DNA of 5,733 bases from Tidjanibacter sp. (lineage in GTDB: Bacteria; Bacteroidota; Bacteroidia; Bacteroidales; Rikenellaceae), in the NCBI GenBank assembly GCA_017547065.1, contig JAFYRC010000253.1, positions 1 through 5,733 on the forward strand, given 5' to 3'. Below are positions 1 to 5,733 of the stretch, piece by piece. How positions within the stretch are numbered: position 1 is the stretch's first letter; every line of letters begins with the position of its first letter. A program made the position numbers and the translations under genes. The notes beneath the pieces are model-generated. The model was not told the origin of the DNA. It saw only the letters and a program-made list of their open reading frames with translations, and did not search any database.

Positions 1-1269
1 CTCAACGTTGTAGTTTGCCGAGATAAGTTCCTCATACGTAGAGGTATCCACACCATAGAAACAGGGGTGTTTCATTGTGGGACTTGCAATGCGGACGTGT
101 ACCTCCACAGCACCTGCCTCTTTTAGAAGCCTAACGATGCGCGCCGAGGTTGTACCCCTCACAATGGAATCGTCCACCATCACCACTCTCTTACCCTTCA
201 CAATACTGCTCACAGCCGAGAGTTTCATCCTCACACCCTTCTCCCTCATACTCTGCGAGGGCTGAATGAAGGTACGAGCGATGTACTTACTCTTCACAAG
301 ACCCATCTCGTATGGAATACCGCTCTCCTCGGCATAGCCGATAGCCGCGCTCAAACTCGAATCGGGCACACCGATAACAATATCTGCCTCGGCCGGAGCC
401 TCGCGATAGAGCAATCGTCCGCTCTCCTTACGGAATGCGTGAACGTTGCAACCATCAATATCGCTATCGGGACGGGCAAAGTAGATATACTCCATCGAAC
501 ACATCTTGTGGTGTTTGTAGGCCGAGAAGTGGTTGCTACGCAGACCGTGGTGGTCAATCGTGACAATCTCACCTGGCTCTACATCCCTCACATACTCGGC
601 ACCAACCACCTCAAAAGCACATGTCTCACTTGCAATAACCCAGCTACCATCCGCCAATCGTCCGAGCGACAGAGGTTTAAGGCCATATTTATCCCTGCAA
701 GCATAGATACGTTTGCCGGTCATAATGAGAAATGCAAAGGCACCCTCGACCATATTCAGCGCCTCCATAATGGCGTGAATCCTATCTTGGGGTTCCTTAC
801 AACTAGTGTCTTTTTTGATAAGGTTGGCAATGATTTCGCAATCCGAAGTGGTCAAAAAGAGGCTACCCTTCGACTCCAAATACTTCTTCAAGCGATCCGA
901 ATTGACAAGGTTACCGTTGTAGGAAATTGCAAAGTCACCCGTGCTGTGGCGGAATACGATGGGTTGAATGTTTTCCACACCGCCGCCACCAGCCGTAGTA
1001 TAGAGCACCTGACCAATAGCAATGCTACCTTTGAGCGAAGCAATATTCTCCTCATTGAAGACATTGTTCACCAATCCGGGGCCCTTGATGTATTGCAATT
1101 TGTCACCCTCGGCACTCACAATACCACAGCCCTCCTGGCCCCTATGTTGCAGGGCGTGAAGGCCATAGTATGTGATGTTGGCTGCGTCAGCCGAGCCGTA
1201 GATGCCAAAAACGCCACACTCCTCGTGCAACTCTCTGCCACCAACAATTTTGTTCTCGTTGGAGTTCAT
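1..1269 (-). CDS. purF: Amidophosphoribosyltransferase (glutamine PRPP amidotransferase), C-terminus outside window
   Basis: PurF catalyses the first committed step of purine synthesis in the cytoplasm: PRPP + glutamine + water to 5-phosphoribosylamine + glutamate + PPi. The visible 423 residues match the Bacillus subtilis-type enzyme almost throughout. The N-terminal Ntn-hydrolase glutaminase domain has HEECGVFGIYG with the predicted nucleophile Cys18, LQHRGQEG (40-47), YNGNLVN (117-123, oxyanion-hole Asn) and TSDCE (141-145). The C-terminal phosphoribosyltransferase domain has VPDSSLSAAIGYAE (301-314), the loop containing RTFIQPSQ (332-339), and the PRPP motif VMVDDSIVRGTTS (363-375). Cys257 (in MCSMEYIYF) and Cys403 (in HPCFYG) align with two of the four 4Fe-4S ligands of the B. 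subtilis enzyme; the other two would lie beyond the left edge. Residues 1-17 would be a cleaved propeptide. One oddity: the usual GHxRY glutamine-binding motif reads GQVLY (86-90), losing the normally conserved His and Arg. The ATG at 1269 is the first start after the purC stop and gives a propeptide of plausible length. The reading frame is open to the left edge, so this is a truncation by the window, not a broken gene. Confidence 0.97.
   Translation of the reverse strand, partial: MNSNENKIVGGRELHEECGVFGIYGSADAANITYYGLHALQHRGQEGCGIVSAEGDKLQYIKGPGLVNNVFNEENIASLKGSIAIGQVLYTTAGGGGVENIQPIVFRHSTGDFAISYNGNLVNSDRLKKYLESKGSLFLTTSDCEIIANLIKKDTSCKEPQDRIHAIMEALNMVEGAFAFLIMTGKRIYACRDKYGLKPLSLGRLADGSWVIASETCAFEVVGAEYVRDVEPGEIVTIDHHGLRSNHFSAYKHHKMCSMEYIYFARPDSDIDGCNVHAFRKESGRLLYREAPAEADIVIGVPDSSLSAAIGYAEESGIPYEMGLVKSKYIARTFIQPSQSMREKGVRMKLSAVSSIVKGKRVVMVDDSIVRGTTSARIVRLLKEAGAVEVHVRIASPTMKHPCFYGVDTSTYEELISANYNVE
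1219..1269 (-). other. Predicted PurF propeptide (residues 1-17)
   Basis: The predicted nucleophile Cys18 (codon at 1216-1218) is preceded by 17 residues ending in RELHEE. In B. subtilis PurF an 11-residue leader ending in NEE is removed autocatalytically to expose the equivalent cysteine as the new N-terminus, whereas E. coli PurF starts directly with Met-Cys. No in-frame start codon lies next to Cys18, so processing is required if the enzyme is a working Ntn hydrolase. The leader sequence itself is seen; its cleavage is inferred from the family. Confidence 0.75.
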
Positions 1270-1281
1270 CCTCGATTTTTC
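1270..1281 (-). promoter_or_regulatory. purC-purF spacer with abutting GAGG
   Basis: Twelve bases separate the purC stop from the purF start. Read on the minus strand they are A-rich and end in GAGG directly against the ATG, too close to act as a normally spaced Shine-Dalgarno site. Translation of purF therefore probably depends on coupling to purC or on A-rich, Shine-Dalgarno-independent initiation of the kind common in Bacteroidota. There is no room for a promoter or terminator, which supports cotranscription. Confidence 0.55.
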
Positions 1282-1995
1282 TTATTTAATAGTATTAAGC
1301 CTTGCGTTGATCTCCTCGTAAGCCTCGATTACCTTACCCATATCCCTGCGGAAACGGTCTTTGTCGAGTTTCTCGTTGGTATCAGCATCCCACAGACGGC
1401 AGGTGTCGGGGCTAATCTCGTCAGCCAACACAATCTTACCATCGGCAGTCTTACCAAACTCAATCTTGAAGTCTACAAGGCGGATGTTAATCTGCGAGAA
1501 CATATCAATCAGCACCTGGTTGATGCGACCGGTCAGGTCGTAGATCTCAGCCAACTCCTCATAGGTTGCAGCACCAAGAGCTACAGCGTGGTGGTCGTTG
1601 ATCAGAGGATCGCCAAGTGCGTCATCTTTGTAGCAAATTTCAAAAATGGTGTTGGGTGCAGGAGTACCCTCCTCAATACCGAGGCGTTTTGCCATCGAAC
1701 CGGCAATAACATTGCGCACGATAACCTCCAGAGGTACAATCGACACCTTCAAGCACACCTGATCACGCTCGTTAAGGGTCTCCACGTAGTGGGTGGGGAT
1801 ACCTGCCTCACGCAATTTGTGGAAAATGATGGTCGAAATCTCATTGTTCAACACACCTTTGTTAGCGATGGTTGCCTTCTTGATGTTGTTGAATGCGGTT
1901 GCGGCGTCTTTGTAGTGGATAATTACTTTGTCTGCCTCATCGGTTGCATACACCTGTTTTGCTTTGCCCTCATAGAGCATCTCTAACTGTTTCAT
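1282..1995 (-). CDS. purC: Phosphoribosylaminoimidazole-succinocarboxamide synthase (SAICAR synthetase)
   Basis: PurC condenses CAIR with aspartate using ATP to form SAICAR in the cytoplasm. The protein is complete at 237 residues, the same length as E. coli PurC, with the expected order of motifs. [10 protein letters not shown] (7-16) is the N-terminal nucleotide-binding strand and loop. [20 protein letters not shown] (87-106) covers family signature 1. LVDFKIEFG (173-181) is signature 2. [13 protein letters not shown] (191-203) and [10 protein letters not shown] (211-220) are the conserved C-terminal active-site segments. No key residue appears to be missing. The ATG at 1995 places the LYxGKAK motif where the family has it. 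purL ends 31 bases upstream and purF starts 12 bases downstream. This is the short bacterial form, not the longer form of roughly 300 residues that I recall from yeast and from Bacteroides species. Confidence 0.98.
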   Translation of the reverse strand: MKQLEMLYEGKAKQVYATDEADKVIIHYKDAATAFNNIKKATIANKGVLNNEISTIIFHKLREAGIPTHYVETLNERDQVCLKVSIVPLEVIVRNVIAGSMAKRLGIEEGTPAPNTIFEICYKDDALGDPLINDHHAVALGAATYEELAEIYDLTGRINQVLIDMFSQINIRLVDFKIEFGKTADGKIVLADEISPDTCRLWDADTNEKLDKDRFRRDMGKVIEAYEEINARLNTIK

Positions 1996-2026
1996 CTTAC
2001 CTGATTTTTATTGATTATACTTTTGT
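1996..2026 (-). promoter_or_regulatory. purL-purC spacer with weak ribosome binding site
   Basis: This 31-base, strongly A/T-rich spacer lies between the purL stop codon and the purC ATG. Read on the minus strand it carries CAGGTAAG just before the start, an AGG core (2000-2002) only four bases from the ATG, which is weak and short-spaced. The rest is A-rich with no inverted repeat able to form a terminator hairpin. It is best read as an intra-operon ribosome-loading region. A promoter inside it is not supported. Confidence 0.5.
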
Positions 2027-5000
2027 TTATTTCTTTCTAAAATAGTTCACTGCATTGCGGAAGAGGTTTTGATCCCTATTACCGGCGATATTCTTCATCA
2101 AACCCTCGCCCCAGCGCTCCGAGTGGCCCATCTTACCCAAAATCCTACCATCGGGCGAGCAGATGCCCTCGATAGCCTCAGTCGAGCCATTGGGGTTTTC
2201 GGGCGAGTGCATTGTTGCGTTACCCTCACCATCGGCATACTGGAAGGCAATCTGACCATTCTTCCTCAATTCGGCAGCCAGAGCTGCGTTGGCCACAAAC
2301 TTACCCTCGCCATGCGAAGCGGCTACTGAGTGGAGTTCACCCACCTGGAAGCCCTCCAACCAAGGCGAAGCAACCGATGCAACCCTGGTAGTTACAATCT
2401 GCGAGATGTGGCGGTTAATATCGTTGCGGAAAAGTGTGGGCGAGTCGGGCCTCAAGTCGCCAATCTTACCATAGGGCAGCAATCCCGACTTAACCAACGC
2501 CTGGAAGCCATTGCAGATACCGAGCACCAGACCACCCCTTGCGAGAAGGCCCTCAATAGCACCCTTAACCTTATCATTCTGAAGCACGCTGGCAATAAAT
2601 TTACCACTACCATCGGGCTCATCGCCTGCCGAAAAACCACCACTAATTGCCAAAATGTGACAACCGTCAATCTCCTCGGCCATACGTGCGGTCGAATTCT
2701 CGATATCCTCGGCTGTGAGGTTGCAGAACACCGAAGTGCGGACCTCGGCACCCTCCCTCACGAAGGCTTTGGCCATATCGTAGTCACAGTTGGTACCGGG
2801 GAATACGGGCAAGTAGACAACGGGGTTCTCCACTGCCTCGCCCTCATAGCGAGTGGTGTTCTCACCCGATGTTGCGTTCTCCACGCTACCATCCACACCG
2901 CTGCAATCGGCATACACCTCCGTGAAGCGTTTGCGGTTGGCCTCATAGAGCTCGTCAACCGAAATCTCCACGCCATTCACAACCAAGCTATCCTTCTCAA
3001 TGGTGCGTCCGAGCAGCTCAACATTGGGGAAGTCGAGCGGGCGATTGCTCTCAATCACAATCGAGCCGTAGTTCCAATCGAACAAGTCATTCTCTTTGAG
3101 GCTAACCTCTGCACCAATCCTATTACCGAAGGTCATTTTCGAGAGTGCCTCTGCCACGCCACCAAAACCAACGGCGTAGGCCGACACGATAGCGCCACTG
3201 AAAATTTTGTGGCGTACCATCTCGAAGTTATCCACCAACTCCACAGTGTCGGGCATATAGCCTTTCAGCGGAGTGTGGCGCACCAAATAGATGTAGTTAC
3301 CAACCGATTTCAACTCGGGGCTAATCACAACCCTGCTATCCACCGCTGCTACACCAAAGGCAATCAGCGTGGGCGGTACGTTAATATCAGCAAAGGTACC
3401 ACTCATAGAGTCCTTACCACCAATCGAAGGCAGACCCAAAGCCACCTGCATGCGCAATGCACCAAGCAGAGCTGCCAGAGGTTTACCCCAAGCGGTGGGT
3501 GAGGTCATCTTCTCGAAGTACTCCTGATAGGAGAACCTCATCTTGTCATACTCAGCACCCGCTGCAACAGCCTTTGCCACTGCATCCACCACAGCGTAAG
3601 CGGCACCGTGGTAGGGACTCCAACTACTCAGGTAGGGGTTAAAGCCGTAGGACATCATACTTGCAGTATTAGTGGTGTGGTTACCCACGGGCAGTTTCTG
3701 TACGCTCACCTGAGCCTCAGTCTGCTGGGTCTTACCACCAAAGGGCATCAACACGGTACTTGCACCAATGCTCGAGTCGAACATCTCGATGAGGCCCTTC
3801 TGCGAAGTCACGTTATCATCGGCCAAGATATTAAGGATCTTCTCCTTAACGCCCTCGCCCTCAATCTCTCGTGCAAAGGGATTCTTCTCCTCAATTGCGC
3901 CTACAACAGCCGTAGCATAGTGTTTTGCACCTGCCGAGTCGATAAACTCACGGCTCAAATCGGCAACAATTTCCTCGCCGTAGAACATTCTCATACGACC
4001 CCTATCGGTAACATTTGCTACGTGGGTTACCTCAATGTTCTCCTCCTTGCAATACTCCTCAAACTCTTTGCGATCCTTAGCCTCCACAACCACCGACATA
4101 CGCTCCTGCGACTCGCTAATGGCCAACTCGGTGGCATTCAAACCGCTATATTTTGTAGGTACTCTGTCGAGGAAGATATCCAGACCATCAGTCAACTCAC
4201 CAATAGCCACGCTAACACCACCTGCGCCAAAGTCGTTTGATTTCTTAATCAGTCGTGTAACCTCCGGACGGCGGAACAACCTTGCGATTTTCCTCTCCTC
4301 GGGAGCATTACCCTTCTGCACCTCACTACCGCACTCCTCCAACGACGACATGTTGTGCTCCTTCGACGAGCCGGTAGCACCGCCGATACCATCCCTACCG
4401 GTACGGCCACCGAACATCAAAATCACGTCGCCGGGCTGGGGCCTCTCACGTCTAACGTCCGAAGCCTTCACAGCACCAACCACAGCACCAACCTCCAAGC
4501 GTTTGGCCACATAGTCGGGGTGGTAAATCTCCCTAACGTGGGTAGTTGCAAGGCCAATCTGGTTACCATAGGACGAATAGCCGGCAGCTGCACGCAACGA
4601 GATAATCCTCTGGGGCAGTTTACCCTTCATAGTTTCGCCCACGGGCTGGTAAATATTACCCGCACCGGTAACCCTCATAGCCTGATATACATAGCTCCTA
4701 CCACTCAGCGGGTCGCGGATTGCGCCACCCAAGCAGGTCGAAGCACCACCAAAGGGCTCAATCTCGGTGGGGTGATTGTGTGTTTCATTCTTGAACTGCA
4801 ACAACCAGCGCTCAATCTTACCATCAACATCCACATCTACGTAGATGCTGCAAGCGTTATTCTCCTCGCTCTGTTCGAGGTCATCCAAGAGGCCCTGTTT
4901 GCGCAGATACCTTGCGCCAATAGTTGCAAGATCCATAAGGCAGAGGCTCTTACCCTCCCTGCCAAGTTTCTTACGAATCCTCTTCCACTGGTCAACAGCC

Positions 5001-5733
5001 TCCCTGATATCATCGGCCACAAACGAGTCCTCCACCTCAATGTCGGTCAACTCAGTGGTGAAAGTAGTGTGACGGCAGTGGTCGCTCCAGTAGGTATCCA
5101 GGATACGCAACTCGGTTTCATTGGGTTCCCTACCCTCCGACTGGAAATATTTTACAACCTCCATCAGGTCGTCGCCATTCATCGCCAAACCCTTCTCTTT
5201 GCAGTAGGCATCTGCACTCTCGGCAGTAATCTCGCAAAAACCTTCGAGCTTTGCCACGGGTTTTGCCACTGCCCTCTCGGCAGGTGCCAACACGTCGAGG
5301 TTTTTCTCCCTCGACTCCACGGCGTTAATCTCATAGCGAGCAATCTTTGCCAACTCCTCCTCGCCAACGCTCTGGTCGAAAATCAGCAACTTAGCGCTAC
5401 GAATCTCCACATTGGCGGTGGGGCAAAGCAGTTTCACACAGTCCTCGGCCGACGCAGCCCTCTGGTCAAACTGACCGGGCAGGCACTCGATTGCCAAGTG
5501 GGGCATACCACCGAAATCCACGCTGTCGGTAACGGTGTCGGTTGCCCTCTCACCAAATACACGGTAGCGGCTCTGCTCCACGAGTTCGTCCGTAAAGCCG
5601 AACAAGTCGTAGATACACAGCAGGCGGAGTTCTTTAATATCCAGAGCGAGGTTCAGATTAAGCTCCTTACGAAGGCTTTCTGCCTCCACCCTATAGGGTT
5701 CTCTTTTCTCAACAAATATGCGATGAGTGTTCA
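2027..5733 (-). CDS. purL: Phosphoribosylformylglycinamidine synthase, fused PurS/PurL/PurQ type (FGAM synthetase)
   Basis: This enzyme converts FGAR + glutamine + ATP to FGAM + glutamate + ADP + Pi. Numbering below assumes a Met start whose first base is at 5734, just off the window, giving 1235 residues. Domains in order: an N-terminal PurS-like domain (RIFVEKREPYRVEAES to about 145, including CLPGQFDQRAAS); a linker and first synthetase half with YWSDHCRHTTF (215-225; His219 corresponds to the catalytic His216 of E. coli PurL), ETHNHPTEIEPFGG (317-330) and GGRTGRDGIGGA (442-453); a second, PurM-like half with SIGGKDSMSGT (770-780); and a PurQ-like glutaminase from about 971 (VVYLPVFPGTNCDYD). 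The glutaminase triad is intact: Cys1074 in LGICNGFQAL, and His1204 and Glu1206 in MGHSERW. The same chain therefore makes its own ammonia, and no separate purS or purQ is needed. The length is near that of the clostridial single-chain form and shorter than the 1295 residues of E. coli. A poorly conserved linker (about 943-970) joins synthetase and glutaminase. No frameshift or missing catalytic residue was seen. The stop is TAA. Confidence 0.98.
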   Translation of the reverse strand, partial: NTHRIFVEKREPYRVEAESLRKELNLNLALDIKELRLLCIYDLFGFTDELVEQSRYRVFGERATDTVTDSVDFGGMPHLAIECLPGQFDQRAASAEDCVKLLCPTANVEIRSAKLLIFDQSVGEEELAKIARYEINAVESREKNLDVLAPAERAVAKPVAKLEGFCEITAESADAYCKEKGLAMNGDDLMEVVKYFQSEGREPNETELRILDTYWSDHCRHTTFTTELTDIEVEDSFVADDIREAVDQWKRIRKKLGREGKSLCLMDLATIGARYLRKQGLLDDLEQSEENNACSIYVDVDVDGKIERWLLQFKNETHNHPTEIEPFGGASTCLGGAIRDPLSGRSYVYQAMRVTGAGNIYQPVGETMKGKLPQRIISLRAAAGYSSYGNQIGLATTHVREIYHPDYVAKRLEVGAVVGAVKASDVRRERPQPGDVILMFGGRTGRDGIGGATGSSKEHNMSSLEECGSEVQKGNAPEERKIARLFRRPEVTRLIKKSNDFGAGGVSVAIGELTDGLDIFLDRVPTKYSGLNATELAISESQERMSVVVEAKDRKEFEEYCKEENIEVTHVANVTDRGRMRMFYGEEIVADLSREFIDSAGAKHYATAVVGAIEEKNPFAREIEGEGVKEKILNILADDNVTSQKGLIEMFDSSIGASTVLMPFGGKTQQTEAQVSVQKLPVGNHTTNTASMMSYGFNPYLSSWSPYHGAAYAVVDAVAKAVAAGAEYDKMRFSYQEYFEKMTSPTAWGKPLAALLGALRMQVALGLPSIGGKDSMSGTFADINVPPTLIAFGVAAVDSRVVISPELKSVGNYIYLVRHTPLKGYMPDTVELVDNFEMVRHKIFSGAIVSAYAVGFGGVAEALSKMTFGNRIGAEVSLKENDLFDWNYGSIVIESNRPLDFPNVELLGRTIEKDSLVVNGVEISVDELYEANRKRFTEVYADCSGVDGSVENATSGENTTRYEGEAVENPVVYLPVFPGTNCDYDMAKAFVREGAEVRTSVFCNLTAEDIENSTARMAEEIDGCHILAISGGFSAGDEPDGSGKFIASVLQNDKVKGAIEGLLARGGLVLGICNGFQALVKSGLLPYGKIGDLRPDSPTLFRNDINRHISQIVTTRVASVASPWLEGFQVGELHSVAASHGEGKFVANAALAAELRKNGQIAFQYADGEGNATMHSPENPNGSTEAIEGICSPDGRILGKMGHSERWGEGLMKNIAGNRDQNLFRNAVNYFRKK

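Larger units (their letters stand above)
1..5733 (-). other. Part of a purine biosynthesis operon (purL-purC-purF)
   Basis: Three same-strand genes of one pathway follow each other with gaps of 31 and 12 bases and no intervening terminator. Cotranscription is inferred from this spacing and shared function. The promoter would lie to the right of the window, upstream of purL, and the operon may continue to the left past purF. No PurR box, guanine or PRPP/ppGpp riboswitch, or other regulatory element is within view, because the upstream leader is outside the window. Confidence 0.8.

Noticed and set aside
1..1269. purF as a truncated pseudogene
   Set aside because: All 423 codons are open and conserved to the window edge, so the missing C-terminus is simply cut by the window.
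439..1986. Open frame of 515 codons on the plus strand, antisense to purF and purC
   Set aside because: It lies wholly opposite two confidently identified genes and its translation has no recognisable motif or domain. It crosses the purC-purF junction without respecting gene boundaries. Long antisense open frames arise from the codon bias of the real genes.
1996..2026. Possible internal promoter in the A/T-rich purL-purC gap
   Set aside because: A TATAAT-like string occurs, but the gap is short, no matching upstream element is evident, and no Bacteroidota-type TAnnTTTG element is correctly placed. A/T-rich gaps contain such strings by chance.
2330..3502. Open frame of 390 codons on the plus strand inside purL
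   Set aside because: It is antisense to the continuous, highly conserved C-terminal half of PurL, and its translation shows no protein-like motifs. The same applies to the shorter plus-strand frames around 3608-4240 and 4035-4514.
5687..5689. GTG as the start codon of purL
   Set aside because: The frame continues upstream to the window edge and encodes conserved PurS-like N-terminal residues (RIFVEKREPYR), so this GTG is an internal Val codon.
1..5733. Novel system, mobile element, CRISPR array or RNA gene
   Set aside because: Three conserved housekeeping genes cover all but 43 bases. No direct or inverted repeats of note, transposase, integrase, tRNA or rRNA sequence, or repeat-spacer pattern was found by reading.

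Overview
The window holds three consecutive genes of de novo purine biosynthesis, all on the minus strand and read from right to left: purL (formylglycinamidine ribonucleotide synthetase, fused single-chain type), purC (SAICAR synthetase) and purF (glutamine amidophosphoribosyltransferase). The spacers are only 31 and 12 bases and show no terminator or convincing internal promoter, so this is very probably one stretch of a pur operon. Coding sequence fills essentially the whole window. No RNA gene, mobile element, CRISPR array or repeat was seen.

Layout from the right edge: purL runs from the window edge to 2027. Its true start codon appears to be cut by one base at the edge, which makes it a 1235-residue protein. 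purC (1995 to 1282) is complete at 237 residues. purF starts at 1269 and runs off the left edge after 423 in-frame codons, lacking roughly the last 50 to 60 residues by comparison with Bacillus subtilis PurF.

The three enzymes act at separate points of the same pathway. PurF makes phosphoribosylamine from PRPP and glutamine (the committed step). PurL converts FGAR to FGAM with ATP and glutamine. PurC joins aspartate to CAIR to give SAICAR. The remaining pur genes are presumably outside the window.

The organism is a bacterium with roughly balanced base composition. The A-rich short spacers with weak, badly spaced Shine-Dalgarno-like sequence fit Bacteroidota (perhaps an Alistipes/Rikenellaceae-like member of Bacteroidales) better than Bacillota. 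The PurF and PurL types resemble those known from Bacillus and Clostridia. This taxonomic placement is inference.

No undescribed system is visible; this is core metabolism. The points most worth a second look are an altered glutamine-binding motif in PurF (GQVLYTT where the family has GHVRYAT or similar), the purL start at the window edge, and the short, Firmicutes-like enzyme set in a probable Bacteroidota background.
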